DNA of 64,000 nucleotides from Vibrio tubiashii ATCC 19109 (GTDB lineage Bacteria; Pseudomonadota; Gammaproteobacteria; Enterobacterales; Vibrionaceae): NCBI RefSeq assembly GCF_000772105.1, contig NZ_CP009355.1, positions 1,702,583 to 1,766,582 of the forward strand, read 5' to 3'. Shown piece by piece: positions 26,395 to 34,892 of this stretch (position 1 is its first letter; each line of letters starts with the position of its first letter). The notes under the pieces were generated by a model. It saw only the letters and a program-made list of their open reading frames with translations, ran no database searches and was not told where the DNA came from. The position numbers and the translations under genes were made by a program.

Positions 26395-26480
26395 AAGAAA
26401 AAATCCCGATGTAAGCACGCGAGGTGCCTGCTAAGACGAGGCCCGAACGAGCCTCTACCTGTTGCCTTACAACGGGAACG
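26395..26480 (-). ncRNA. Structured RNA (three-way junction with terminator) in the cdaR leader
   Basis: Read on the minus strand, a 12-bp closing stem with one mismatch joins TCCCGTTGTAAG (26477-26466) to CTTACATCGGGA (26415-26404). Inside it lie two hairpins: GAGGC...GCCTC (26438-26442 with 26451-26455) and GCAC...GTGC (26415-26418 with 26424-26427, sharing one base with the outer stem). The closing stem is followed at once by six U (26403-26398) and then CUUGG, as in an intrinsic terminator. It ends about 78 bases before the cdaR start. It could be a terminating riboswitch, an attenuator or a separate small RNA. I do not recognise the class. Confidence 0.55.
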
Positions 26481-26572
26481 CGTACAAAAGGAGACGAAAA
26501 ACTACGCGATTTAAGTAATATCAACCCGACTGATTTCCCCCACAACGGCTAGTCAGCAAGATTGATATATAG

Positions 26573-26609
26573 ATACCAATCACCATCAAATGCTTGTCGT
26601 GATTGGTAT
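26573..26609. terminator. Hairpin behind glxR
   Basis: ATACCAATCAC (26573-26583) pairs perfectly with GTGATTGGTAT (26599-26609), 11 bp with a 15-base loop. It lies between the end of glxR and the cdaR leader. No T-run follows, so it may be a processing or attenuation hairpin more than a full terminator. Confidence 0.45.
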
Positions 26610-26667
26610 GGGATAGCGAGGGAGAGGAGTCCTTGCTACCCCAGACGGAAACTAGAGGCAGTAGACC

Positions 26668-27564
26668 CTAATCTCGAATCGAATGTCCTGAGCGCTTCTC
26701 AATCGCTTTAATCAGCGCTGAGTGGTCCCAGTCCTGTCCGCCTTGAGCTGCACACTCTTCAAACAGCTCTTGTGCGTTCTGCGTATTAGGCAGTGCAACT
26801 TCTAACTCTTTGGCACCCGTTAGCGCGAGATCTAAGTCCTTCTGGTGCAGCGAGATTCTGAAACCAGGGTCAAACGTGCCTTCAATCATACGCTCGCCGT
26901 GGACTTCCAAGATCTTAGAGCTTGCAAACCCACCTAGTAGCGCTTGACGCACACGCGCTGGATCAGCGCCCGCTTTTGAAGCAAACACCAGCGCTTCAGA
27001 AACCGCTTCAATGTTAAGTGCCACGATAATCTGATTGGCGACCTTACATGTTTGACCTGCACCGTTTTCTCCGACTAGGGTGATGTTTTTGCCCATCACC
27101 TCAAATAGAGGGCGAGCTTTATCAAACGCTTCTTGCGCGCCACCTACCATGATGCTTAGCGTAGCGTTAACCGCACCGACTTCACCACCAGACACTGGTG
27201 CGTCTAGGTACTGTGCACCACTTTCATTGATGCGCGCAGCAATCGCTTTGGTTGCCATTGGTGAGATTGAGCTCATGTCGATCACAAGCTTACCTTCAGC
27301 ACCACCCGCATTCAGGCCTGCTTCAACACCTTTCTCGCCAAATAGCACATCTTCTACTTGTGGTGTATTTGGCACCATAAGGATAATAACGTCTGCTGCT
27401 TCAGCGGCTGCTTGTGCAGAGTTAACAACTTGAGCTCCTGCATCCACCAAGTCTTTTGGCGCTGGGTTAAAGTGATCAGATAGCACAATGTCGTAACCGG
27501 CTTTTTGCAAGTTCGCTGCCATTGGGCGGCCCATAATACCTGTACCAATAAATGCAATTTTCAT
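26668..27564 (-). CDS. glxR: Tartronate semialdehyde reductase
   Basis: A 298-residue beta-hydroxyacid dehydrogenase. The Rossmann loop is IGTGIMGRPMAANLQKAG. The substrate loop LDAPVSGGEVGAVNATLSIMVGG and the catalytic Lys region NITLVGENGAGQTCKVANQI follow, with KDLDLALTGAKEL near the C-terminus. It reduces tartronate semialdehyde to glycerate with NAD(P)H. It is the third gene of a gcl-hyi-glxR operon, the same order as in E. coli. Confidence 0.92.
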   Translation of the reverse strand: MKIAFIGTGIMGRPMAANLQKAGYDIVLSDHFNPAPKDLVDAGAQVVNSAQAAAEAADVIILMVPNTPQVEDVLFGEKGVEAGLNAGGAEGKLVIDMSSISPMATKAIAARINESGAQYLDAPVSGGEVGAVNATLSIMVGGAQEAFDKARPLFEVMGKNITLVGENGAGQTCKVANQIIVALNIEAVSEALVFASKAGADPARVRQALLGGFASSKILEVHGERMIEGTFDPGFRISLHQKDLDLALTGAKELEVALPNTQNAQELFEECAAQGGQDWDHSALIKAIEKRSGHSIRD

Positions 27565-27614
27565 ATTCTGTTCTCCGTAACGTTAGCCCACCCTTTGGCG
27601 GGCACAGACCGCAC

Positions 27615-28391
27615 TTAGCGGTATAGGTTGATCCAATCTAAGCCTTCAGTGGTGGTGGTTTTCGGCTTGTATTCACAGCCAACCCACCCTTGATAACCAA
27701 GCTCATCAAGATGTTTCAAGACGAATGGGTAGTTAATCTCCCCAGTACCCGGTTCATGTCTGCCTGGGTTGTCGGCTAACTGCACATGGGCAATTTGGTC
27801 GATGTTGGCACTCATGGTTGGCGCTAAGTCTCCTTCCATGATCTGCATGTGGTAGATGTCGTACTGAATGAACAGGTTGTCACTACCCACTTCTTTAATC
27901 ACCGCTTTCGCCTGCTCAGTGGTGTTGAGGAAGAATCCCGGGATGTCACGCGTATTGATGGCTTCAATCACTAAGCGAATGCCAGCCTCTTTTAGAGCCT
28001 GCGCGGCATAACGTAGGTTGATAACAAACGCCGCATGCGCATCATGTTGACTTACCCCTTGTGGAACGATCCCAGCGAGGCAGTTGATTTGGGTATTACC
28101 CAATACTTTGGCGTATTCAATGGCCTTGGCGACGCCTGCTTGAAACTCTTCAATTCGGTTTGGGTCCACCGCGATACCGCGCTCGCCCGCCTCCCAATCG
28201 CCGGCCGGAAGGTTGAACAGCACTTGGGTAAGTTGGTTTTCATCAAGTTTCTCCTTGATTTGAGCGGCTTCTAAGACGTAAGGAAATAAATACTCTACGC
28301 CACTAAAACCCGCCTTTGCTGCGGCCTCAAAGCGATCTTCGAAGTCCAATTCGGTAAACAACATGGATAAATTTGCTGCAAACTTTGCCAT
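27615..28391 (-). CDS. hyi: Hydroxypyruvate isomerase
   Basis: A 258-residue TIM-barrel protein of the xylose-isomerase-like superfamily, beginning AKFAANLSMLFTELDFEDRF. Metal and substrate residues appear in LVIEAINTRDIPGFFLN, IQYDIYHMQIMEGDL, QLADNPGRHEPGTGEINY and VGCEYKP. It interconverts hydroxypyruvate and tartronate semialdehyde. It is the middle gene of gcl-hyi-glxR, with 18 bp to gcl. Confidence 0.92.
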   Translation of the reverse strand: MAKFAANLSMLFTELDFEDRFEAAAKAGFSGVEYLFPYVLEAAQIKEKLDENQLTQVLFNLPAGDWEAGERGIAVDPNRIEEFQAGVAKAIEYAKVLGNTQINCLAGIVPQGVSQHDAHAAFVINLRYAAQALKEAGIRLVIEAINTRDIPGFFLNTTEQAKAVIKEVGSDNLFIQYDIYHMQIMEGDLAPTMSANIDQIAHVQLADNPGRHEPGTGEINYPFVLKHLDELGYQGWVGCEYKPKTTTTEGLDWINLYR

Positions 28392-28409
28392 TTTGATTTC
28401 CTTATTCTG

Positions 28410-30185
28410 TTAGCTGTTATTGATTAACGCCGTTGGTGCGTCGTCAGCGCTTTCTGCCAAGGCTTCGAACTCATTGATTGAGTCAATCTCGACGCCCATC
28501 GCAATGTTGGTTACGCGCTCTAGAATCACTTCAACCACAACAGGCACCTTGTGCTTGTTCATTAACTCTTTCGCTTGAGCAAACGCCTCTTGCATCTGCT
28601 CTGGGTCAGTCACTCGAATCGCTTTACAACCTAAGCCCTCAACAACCGTCACATGGTCTACACCATAGCCGTTGAGCTCTGGTGCGTTCTGGTTCTCAAA
28701 CGCCAACTGAACACAATAATCAATGTCGAACTGACGCTGCGCTTGGCGAATCAGACCAAGGTAAGAGTTGTTTACCAAAACATGGATATACGGCAGGTTA
28801 AACTGCGCGCCAACGGCCAGCTCTTCAATCATGAATTGGAAGTCGTAGTCACCAGAGATAGCAACGATATCGCGATTAGGATCCGCGGCACGTACGCCAA
28901 GTGCGGCAGGTGTCGTCCAACCTAGCGGGCCAGCTTGACCACAGTTAATCCAATGACGTGGCTTATACACGTGTAGGAACTGCGCTGCCGCAATTTGAGA
29001 AAGACCAATCGTGCTGACATAACAAGTATCGCGACCAAATGCTTTGTTCATCTCTTCATAAACACGCATTGGTTTAATCGGTGCGTCGGTATAGTGAGTT
29101 TTACGTAACATCGTCGCTTTACGCTGCTGACATTCGCCAACCCACGCGCTGCGGTTTGGTAATTTACCTGCGTCACGCCATTCACGCGCCACTTCCACCA
29201 GCAGTTCAAGTGCTGCTTTGGCATCAGAAACAATGCCAAGATCCGGACAGAACACACGCCCAATTTGAGTCGGCTCAATATCAACGTGAACGAACTTACG
29301 CCCTTTGGTATACACATCCAAAGACCCGGTGTGGCGGTTAGCAAATCGGTTACCGATACCAAACACAAAGTCGGATTCAAGCAAGGTTGCGTTGCCGTAA
29401 CGATGCGCCGTTTGCAGACCAACCATACCTGCCATCAGTTCATGGTCGTCCGCGATGGAGCCCCACCCCATCAGAGTTGGAATCACTGGAACACCTGTAA
29501 TTTCCGCGAATTGTTGCAGTAACGCTTCAGCTCCCGCATTAATAACACCACCACCAGAAACGATCACTGGGTTAGCAGACTCACACATCATTTCGATGGC
29601 TTTTTCTACCTGAGCACGTGTTGCTTTTGGCTGGTATGCCTCCAACGGTTCATAAGTATCAATATCGAACTCGATTTCCGTCAGCTGAACATCCAATGGT
29701 AAGTCAATCAGTACCGGGCCAGGTCTGCCTGAGCGCATTAGGTGAAACGCCTGCTGGAATGCACGTGGCACCTGTGCTGGCTCTAGTACGGTTGTCGCCC
29801 ACTTAGTGACAGGTTTGGCAATAGATTCGATATCTACTGCTTGGAAATCTTCTTTATGCAGGCGAGCTCGTGGCGCTTGCCCTGTAATACAAAGGATTGG
29901 AATTGAGTCCGCTGATGCAGAATACAATCCGGTGATCATATCGGTACCCGCTGGACCCGATGTGCCGATACACACACCAATGTTACCTTGATTGGTACGT
30001 GTGTAGCCTTCTGCCATATGCGAAGCACCTTCCACATGGCGAGCAAGTACGTGATCAATACCACCGAGCTTTTTCATTGCCGCGTACATTGGGTTAATCG
30101 CTGCGCCAGGAACACCGAAGGCAATGTCTACACCTTCCTTCTTAAGTACTTCTACCGCCGCCTCAATTGCCTTCATCTTTGCCAT
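28410..30185 (-). CDS. gcl: Glyoxylate carboligase (tartronate-semialdehyde synthase)
   Basis: A 591-residue ThDP enzyme from the ATG at 30185, which has GGAGG six bases upstream; the longer open frame to 30242 adds 19 unlikely residues. Two glyoxylates condense to tartronate semialdehyde plus CO2. The position that holds the catalytic Glu in most ThDP enzymes is Val51 here ([17 protein letters not shown]), the substitution known to be characteristic of Gcl. The ThDP motif GDYDFQF with N further on, and the FAD-type middle domain, are present. It is the first gene of the gcl-hyi-glxR operon; a 12-bp palindrome overlaps its leader. Confidence 0.93.
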   Translation of the reverse strand: MAKMKAIEAAVEVLKKEGVDIAFGVPGAAINPMYAAMKKLGGIDHVLARHVEGASHMAEGYTRTNQGNIGVCIGTSGPAGTDMITGLYSASADSIPILCITGQAPRARLHKEDFQAVDIESIAKPVTKWATTVLEPAQVPRAFQQAFHLMRSGRPGPVLIDLPLDVQLTEIEFDIDTYEPLEAYQPKATRAQVEKAIEMMCESANPVIVSGGGVINAGAEALLQQFAEITGVPVIPTLMGWGSIADDHELMAGMVGLQTAHRYGNATLLESDFVFGIGNRFANRHTGSLDVYTKGRKFVHVDIEPTQIGRVFCPDLGIVSDAKAALELLVEVAREWRDAGKLPNRSAWVGECQQRKATMLRKTHYTDAPIKPMRVYEEMNKAFGRDTCYVSTIGLSQIAAAQFLHVYKPRHWINCGQAGPLGWTTPAALGVRAADPNRDIVAISGDYDFQFMIEELAVGAQFNLPYIHVLVNNSYLGLIRQAQRQFDIDYCVQLAFENQNAPELNGYGVDHVTVVEGLGCKAIRVTDPEQMQEAFAQAKELMNKHKVPVVVEVILERVTNIAMGVEIDSINEFEALAESADDAPTALINNS

Positions 30186-30201
30186 GCGAACCTCCATTTC
30201 G

Positions 30202-30213
30202 ATTGTATACAAT
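30202..30213. promoter_or_regulatory. Palindromic operator ATTGTATACAAT upstream of gcl
   Basis: A perfect 12-bp palindrome 17 bases upstream of the gcl start codon, within the leader. Its half-sites TTGT-AN-ACAA match a second site ahead of malate synthase (30455-30468), so one regulator could control both genes. The pattern resembles GntR-type operators; no gntR gene is in the window. Confidence 0.55.
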
Positions 30214-30408
30214 TCAAAGATACTTTGTGTACTATGAATCATATTCAGAATTTGGCAACCCCTAAATGCAACATTTTTTCAACATAGAGCCATTACTCGA
30301 AGCGAACACTAACCCCGAAAACCCTAGAAATCATTGCTTTATATAAAATATCTTTACATAAAAATATTTTCCTAAGAGAGTAAATGAAAAATAAATGTTA
30401 AATACCCT

Positions 30409-30437
30409 TTGATTGTTTACATGAATTGAAATATAAG
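30409..30437 (+). promoter_or_regulatory. Probable sigma-70 promoter of malate synthase
   Basis: TTGATT (30409-30414), a 17-base spacer, then TATAAG (30432-30437). It points at aceB at 30499. The start of transcription should fall near 30444, placing the operator at 30455 just downstream, where a bound protein would block elongation. Confidence 0.5.
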
Positions 30438-30454
30438 TATTCGTGCAACATGAT

Positions 30455-30468
30455 TTTTGTACACAAAA
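30455..30468. promoter_or_regulatory. Operator TTTTGTACACAAAA upstream of aceB
   Basis: TTTTGT-AC-ACAAAA has perfect half-site symmetry around a 2-base centre and shares the TTGT-AN-ACAA core with 30202-30213. It lies 31 bases before the aceB start codon. Confidence 0.55.
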
Positions 30469-30498
30469 TCATTCGATATTGTTTAAAGGAGACGAACA

Positions 30499-32127
30499 AT
30501 GAGTCTGAACGATGTAGCAGAAAGAGAAGAAACCGCCTGTCTGCGCGTAGTCGGTAACATGGACAACCCTGAATACCAAACCATCCTTAACAAAGAAGCG
30601 CTCTCATTCTTAACCAAGCTCGTTAAGAAGTTTGCTCCACGCCGAGATGCACTACTTGCTGCTCGCGAAGAGCAACAAAAGCGTTTTGATGCTGGCGAAC
30701 TACCGAATTTCCGAGCGGATACACAATCTATTCGTGACAACAAGAGCTGGAAAGTCGCCACTCCGCCACCTGAACTGTTAGACCGTCGAGTAGAAATAAC
30801 CGGCCCGATTGATCGCAAAATGGTGATCAACGCACTGAATTCAGGTGCTAAGGTCTTTATGTGTTGTTTTGAAGACGCCTCTTCCCCTACTTGGGAGAAC
30901 ATGGTTCAAGGGCAGATCAACTTGCGCGATGCCAATGCCCGCACGATCAGTTATCACGATGAAGCAAAAAACAAACATTATCAGCTAAGTGATAACCCAG
31001 CCCTACTGATTGCCCGTCCGCGAGGCCTGCACCTGCCGGAGCAATCGATCCAATTTGACGATAAACCCATTCCTGGTTGCTTGATGGATTTCGCGCTCTA
31101 CTTCTACCACAACTATCTATCACGAGCAGAGCAAGGACTTGGGGTTTACTACTACATTCCTAAGCTAGAAAGCATGGAAGAATCACAATGGTGGGATGAC
31201 GTTTTCTCTTTCACTGAAGATTACTTTGGTGTCGAGCGAGGCACGATTCGTGCGACCGTTCTGATTGAAACGCTACCTGCCGTATTCCAAATGGACGAAA
31301 TGCTTTACGCCATGCGTGACCATATCGTCGCAATGAACTGCGGCCGCTGGGATTACATCTTCAGTTACATCAAGACCCTCAAAAACCACACCGACCGCAT
31401 TCTTCCAGACCGACACGTGGTTGGGATGGATAAAGAATTCCTTAATGCCTACAGCCAACTGTTAGTACGTACTTGCCATCAGCGTGGCGCCTTGGCAATG
31501 GGCGGTATGTCAGCTTTCATCCCAGCCAAAGATCCTGCAGAGATGGAGCGAGTGACCGCCAAAGTGATCGAGGATAAAGAGCGTGAATCTCGCAATGGCC
31601 ACGACGGAACTTGGGTTGCACATCCAGCGCTCGTCGATTTGGCAATGTCTGTATTCGATAAAAACCTTGACGGAAAGCCAAACCAACTCGATTTTGTCAG
31701 CCCAACACATGAAATTGGTGCTGATTTGCTGCTAAAACCGTGTGAAGGGACACGCGATGAAGCTGGCGTTCGCAAAAATATCCGTATTGCGCTTTATTAC
31801 ATCGAAGCTTGGATTCAAGGCCATGGTTGTGTGCCGATCTATGGCTTGATGGAAGATGCCGCAACGGCAGAGATCTCGCGCGCTAATATCTGGCAATGGA
31901 TTCATCACTCAGTCGAACTTGATGATGGGCAAACCTTTACCAAAGAGCTTTTCCACCAATGGCTGTATCAAGAGCTCAACACTATCAAACAGGAAGTGGG
32001 CGATGCTCGATTCGCAGCTGGCCGCTTTGAACAAACCGCTGACCTTTTCTTCGAGCTGTCAACAGCGAAAGAGTTCGCCACCTTCCTGACCTTACCAAGC
32101 TATCAGCTTCTTAACGGGGCTGCGTAA
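30499..32127 (+). CDS. aceB: Malate synthase A
   Basis: A 542-residue malate synthase A, which condenses glyoxylate and acetyl-CoA to malate. Visible blocks are KVFMCCFEDASSPTWENMVQGQ, LLIARPRGLHLPE (with the catalytic Arg), TIRATVLIETLPAVFQMDEM (metal Glu), CGRWDYIFSYIKTL and PIYGLMEDAATAEISR (with the catalytic Asp). GGAG at 30488 precedes the ATG. No isocitrate lyase gene is adjacent. Here it is divergent from gcl, so both routes that consume glyoxylate are controlled from one intergenic space. Confidence 0.93.
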   Translation: MSLNDVAEREETACLRVVGNMDNPEYQTILNKEALSFLTKLVKKFAPRRDALLAAREEQQKRFDAGELPNFRADTQSIRDNKSWKVATPPPELLDRRVEITGPIDRKMVINALNSGAKVFMCCFEDASSPTWENMVQGQINLRDANARTISYHDEAKNKHYQLSDNPALLIARPRGLHLPEQSIQFDDKPIPGCLMDFALYFYHNYLSRAEQGLGVYYYIPKLESMEESQWWDDVFSFTEDYFGVERGTIRATVLIETLPAVFQMDEMLYAMRDHIVAMNCGRWDYIFSYIKTLKNHTDRILPDRHVVGMDKEFLNAYSQLLVRTCHQRGALAMGGMSAFIPAKDPAEMERVTAKVIEDKERESRNGHDGTWVAHPALVDLAMSVFDKNLDGKPNQLDFVSPTHEIGADLLLKPCEGTRDEAGVRKNIRIALYYIEAWIQGHGCVPIYGLMEDAATAEISRANIWQWIHHSVELDDGQTFTKELFHQWLYQELNTIKQEVGDARFAAGRFEQTADLFFELSTAKEFATFLTLPSYQLLNGAA

Positions 32128-32183
32128 TACCAACCTAGTTCGTCTATTCGAGCTAGGTCGGTAGAACATTAACAGGAGATAAC

Positions 32184-32621
32184 ATGGGAAGTTTAACTCT
32201 AGATCAAGCACTCTCCGTCATTGACGGTACCTTTCAGGCAGGTTCAAAGAGCAAAAGCGCACCGCTCACGGTCGCCGTTCTCGACAGTGGAGGGAAACTC
32301 ATCTCTCTACAACGCCAAGATGGTTCTAGTATGATGCGACCAGATATCGCGATTGCTAAAGCTTGGGGCGCACTAGCGCTCGGGTGTTCCTCGCGAAAGC
32401 TCGCTCAGGATGCCGACAATCGACCTGCATTTATCTCCGCTGTTAATGTTCTCGCACACGGTAATATGGTTCCGGTTCCAGGAGGATTGCTCATTCGCGA
32501 TGCCGAGAAAAACATTCTTGGTGCAGTTGGGGTCAGTGGTGATTTATCTGATATCGATGAAAGCTGCGCACTCGGGGGAATTGACCACGCCCAGCTTTAT
32601 TGTGATGACGCCGTCTCTTAA
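32184..32621 (+). CDS. GlcG/HbpS-like (DUF336) protein
   Basis: A 145-residue protein of the GlcG/HbpS family. Marks are LTVAVLDSGGKLISLQRQDGS, the helix IAIAKAWGALALGCSSRKLA, the loop VPVPGGLLIRD and the end GAVGVSGDLSDIDESCALGGI. Its relatives occur in glycolate and glyoxylate operons; some bind haem or protect against oxidants, but no enzymatic role is firmly assigned. It is 56 bp behind aceB and in the same operon, and ends at a strong terminator. Confidence 0.85.
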   Translation: MGSLTLDQALSVIDGTFQAGSKSKSAPLTVAVLDSGGKLISLQRQDGSSMMRPDIAIAKAWGALALGCSSRKLAQDADNRPAFISAVNVLAHGNMVPVPGGLLIRDAEKNILGAVGVSGDLSDIDESCALGGIDHAQLYCDDAVS

Positions 32622-32641
32622 CACTGACTAACAAAGCAAAC

Positions 32642-32682
32642 AAAACGCCCTCAGTTGCACACGCAAATGAGGGCGTTTTTCT
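32642..32682 (+). terminator. Terminator of the aceB operon
   Basis: AAAACGCCCTCA (32642-32653) pairs with TGAGGGCGTTTTT (32668-32680), about 12 bp with a 14-base loop and a T-run. Confidence 0.85.
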
Positions 32683-32702
32683 ATTTCGTATTTTCGAAGA
32701 GA

Positions 32703-33185
32703 TTACTCGTATTGAGTCAGCCAGCCTTTCAAAATAGTGTTCATCTGTTTCTTCTGATTAGCATTAATACCTTTAACCAGCTTTTCCTGTACTGCGGCGT
32801 GCTCTTCAATAATTTTGTCGATCAGCACAAAACCATCTTGGCTTAGCTCAACCGTCACACTACGACGGTCTTCTTTACTGTGCTCGCGGCTGATCAAACC
32901 TTTAGACTCAAGCTTATCTAATCGGTTCGTCATCGCGCCAGATGTCAGCATCATAGAATCAATCAGCTCTGAAGGGGTTAAGCGAAAAGGTTTACCACTA
33001 CGACGCAAAGTCGCCAACACGTCGAACTCCCCAAGTTTCAAGTCATAGCGCTTATGTAGCTGAGCCACTTCTGTCTCCATATACTTGGCAATGCGCATCA
33101 ATCGACCCATTATCGCCATAGGTTCAGTTTCTAGCTCTGGCTTTTCCTTAGCCCACTGGTCTACTACTCTATCAATAGCGTCCAT
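32703..33185 (-). CDS. MarR-family regulator (pair 1)
   Basis: A 160-residue MarR protein from the ATG at 33185 (MDAIDRVVDQWAK), preceded by TGGAGACA; the longer frame to 33275 crosses the operators and is unlikely. The wing-helix core is GEFDVLATLRRSGKPFRLTPSELIDSMMLTSGAMTNRL and the beta-wing is REHSKEDRRSVTVEL. It is divergent from an EamA transporter with two copies of an 18-bp operator between them. It is a clear paralogue of the regulator at 38017, which has the same arrangement. Confidence 0.88.
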   Translation of the reverse strand: MDAIDRVVDQWAKEKPELETEPMAIMGRLMRIAKYMETEVAQLHKRYDLKLGEFDVLATLRRSGKPFRLTPSELIDSMMLTSGAMTNRLDKLESKGLISREHSKEDRRSVTVELSQDGFVLIDKIIEEHAAVQEKLVKGINANQKKQMNTILKGWLTQYE

Positions 33186-33221
33186 GAATATTTGTCTCCA
33201 GTAACAAAATGCTGTTTTGAA

Positions 33222-33298
33222 TATCTTAACATAAAGATACTTTACAAACAGCGTTTTTAGGCGTACATTCCTCACAAAAGTATCTTAACGTAAAGATA
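33222..33298. promoter_or_regulatory. Two MarR operators between marR and eamA (pair 1)
   Basis: TATCTTAACATAAAGATA (33222-33239) and TATCTTAACGTAAAGATA (33281-33298) are nearly identical 18-bp inverted repeats, 59 bp apart. The first lies near the marR start and the second directly before the transporter ATG at 33305, so one dimer could shut each gene. Confidence 0.75.
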
Positions 33299-33304
33299 GT
33301 TGTT

Positions 33305-34201
33305 ATGAATATATTACTTGCCATGATTCCGGCGTTCTTTTGGGGAACAACTTATGCCGTCACGCAATACACTCTTGCGGACTGGCCTCCCCTATTGCTG
33401 GGTGCGATCCGTGCACTACCAGCCGGACTTCTGTTGTTGGCATTTAAGCCAAGCCTGCCGAAAAAAGGCGACTGGCAGATTTTGTTTAGCTTAGGTTTGA
33501 TCAATATTGCGACCTTCTTCGGGCTTATCTTTGTCATGGCGCTAACGTTGCCTTCTGCCATTTCTGGTGTTGGCATGATTTCAGTACCTGTATTTGCGAT
33601 GCTCTACAACTGGTTGATCAACAAACATCGCCCAGGCTTGATTCAGTCGGTATGTGGTGCCACCTTGATCGTGCTCGCTTGGATGCTGTTTGATCCAGGT
33701 TCAATTAGCCTAAATCCGATTGGTTTGGGGGCTATGCTCGCGGCGATCATGTGTATTGTGGTTGGCAGCTCGATCACTAAATCACTCGGCAATCGTATGC
33801 ACTGGTGGACAGTCTTAACCTGGCAGCTCATCCTAGGTGGTGTGATTCTGTCTATCGCCGCAGGTGTTCAAGGGGCGATGGAACCAGCAAAATACGCCGC
33901 GATTTTCAACAACTTCTCAATGACCAACTTGTCTGGTTTATTATGGGTTGTCGGGCTTAACACGGCACTAGGGTACGGCATGTATGTGTGGCTATTGCAA
34001 CGTATGTCTGTGGTCGACTTTACCTTTGGGGGTATCGCCAATCCGATCGCGGGGATCGTGTCTGGACTTATCTTGCTCGGTGAATCCTTTACCCCATTCC
34101 AGTACAGCTTGATGATCGGCATGATTGTGATGTCTTTGTTACCTCAAGCGATACTCGCCATAAGACAAAACAGGCCAGCGCCTGCTGAGTGCCAAAGCTA
34201 A
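33305..34201 (+). CDS. EamA/DMT-family transporter (pair 1)
   Basis: A 298-residue inner-membrane protein with ten predicted hydrophobic segments and two EamA halves. The first begins MIPAFFWGTTYAVTQYTL with the AIRALPAGLLLL motif and the second begins near IGLGAMLAAIMCIVVGSS. The family exports amino acids or other small metabolites, but the substrate is unknown. It is under the divergent MarR gene. The next gene (SRAP) lies beyond a terminator. Confidence 0.85.
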   Translation: MNILLAMIPAFFWGTTYAVTQYTLADWPPLLLGAIRALPAGLLLLAFKPSLPKKGDWQILFSLGLINIATFFGLIFVMALTLPSAISGVGMISVPVFAMLYNWLINKHRPGLIQSVCGATLIVLAWMLFDPGSISLNPIGLGAMLAAIMCIVVGSSITKSLGNRMHWWTVLTWQLILGGVILSIAAGVQGAMEPAKYAAIFNNFSMTNLSGLLWVVGLNTALGYGMYVWLLQRMSVVDFTFGGIANPIAGIVSGLILLGESFTPFQYSLMIGMIVMSLLPQAILAIRQNRPAPAECQS

Positions 34202-34224
34202 TGGGCACAAATTGTCTCTTAAAT

Positions 34225-34252
34225 AGCCGCGCCACTTAGCGCGGCTTTTTAC
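34225..34252 (+). terminator. Terminator after the EamA transporter
   Basis: AGCCGCGC (34225-34232) with GCGCGGCT (34239-34246), a 6-base loop, then TTTTAC. A typical strong intrinsic terminator. Confidence 0.85.
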
Positions 34253-34315
34253 TTTTTAAAACGGTTCCTACGTGATTGCTATACTGACTAAGCTCATTTT
34301 AGAAAGGTGGAAGCA

Positions 34316-34873
34316 ATGTGCGGAAGACTCAATGTCATCGACGATCCCTTGTGCAATATAGTCTGTGAACAGCTTGGCTTAAATTTTAATACTCATAGCA
34401 ACAACGATTTGCGTCCGACAGAGCAGGTGGCTTGTTTAGCCAGTGATGGCAGCAAACTACAGCAGCGCAACCTCGCTTGGGGCATTAAGCCTGACTGGGC
34501 AAAGCGAGTTATCATTAACGCCCAAGCAGAAACTGTGACGCAGAAACCCACCTTTGCGAGTTCGTTTCAGTTCAGTCGGGTTATTGTTCCATGCAGTGGC
34601 TGGTATGAGTGGCGTGAGGAACAAGGGCGAAAGGTGAAATACCTATTTGAGCAGCCAAACAAAGGAGCCCTGTACATGGCAGCTATCTCACTCGAAAACA
34701 ACTCAAAAGTGGTCACACTCACCACCAAGCCCAATTCGCAATGCGCTCAATATCATCACCGCATGCCGCTACTGATTGACGCAAAACATGTTCCTAACTG
34801 GGTTACAGGAACCGTAGAGCAAGCTCACTCTTTATTGAATGTTGAATACAATCAAACATTAAGAATAAGCTAG
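34316..34873 (+). CDS. SRAP-domain protein (YedK/HMCES family)
   Basis: The protein has 185 residues from the ATG at 34316. I reject the in-frame ATG at 34307 because the family's catalytic Cys must be residue 2 (MCGRLN) and is exposed by removal of Met1. Other active-site residues are Asn69 (IINAQAET), Glu98 (GWYEWRE) and His148 (HHRMPLL). YedK and HMCES bind abasic sites in single-stranded DNA and form a stable thiazolidine crosslink that protects the strand. AAAGGTGG precedes the start. No SOS box was identified. Confidence 0.9.
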   Translation: MCGRLNVIDDPLCNIVCEQLGLNFNTHSNNDLRPTEQVACLASDGSKLQQRNLAWGIKPDWAKRVIINAQAETVTQKPTFASSFQFSRVIVPCSGWYEWREEQGRKVKYLFEQPNKGALYMAAISLENNSKVVTLTTKPNSQCAQYHHRMPLLIDAKHVPNWVTGTVEQAHSLLNVEYNQTLRIS

Positions 34874-34892
34874 CCCAACAGGTTAACAGGAC

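Noticed and set aside
26395..26480. tRNA or tRNA-like gene
   Set aside because: The closing stem is 12 bp and only two inner hairpins are present; there is no anticodon arm or T-loop.
26321..26545. N-terminal extension of CdaR
   Set aside because: Composition is unlike the family, and the region folds as RNA; the ATG at 26320 has its own AGGAAG site.
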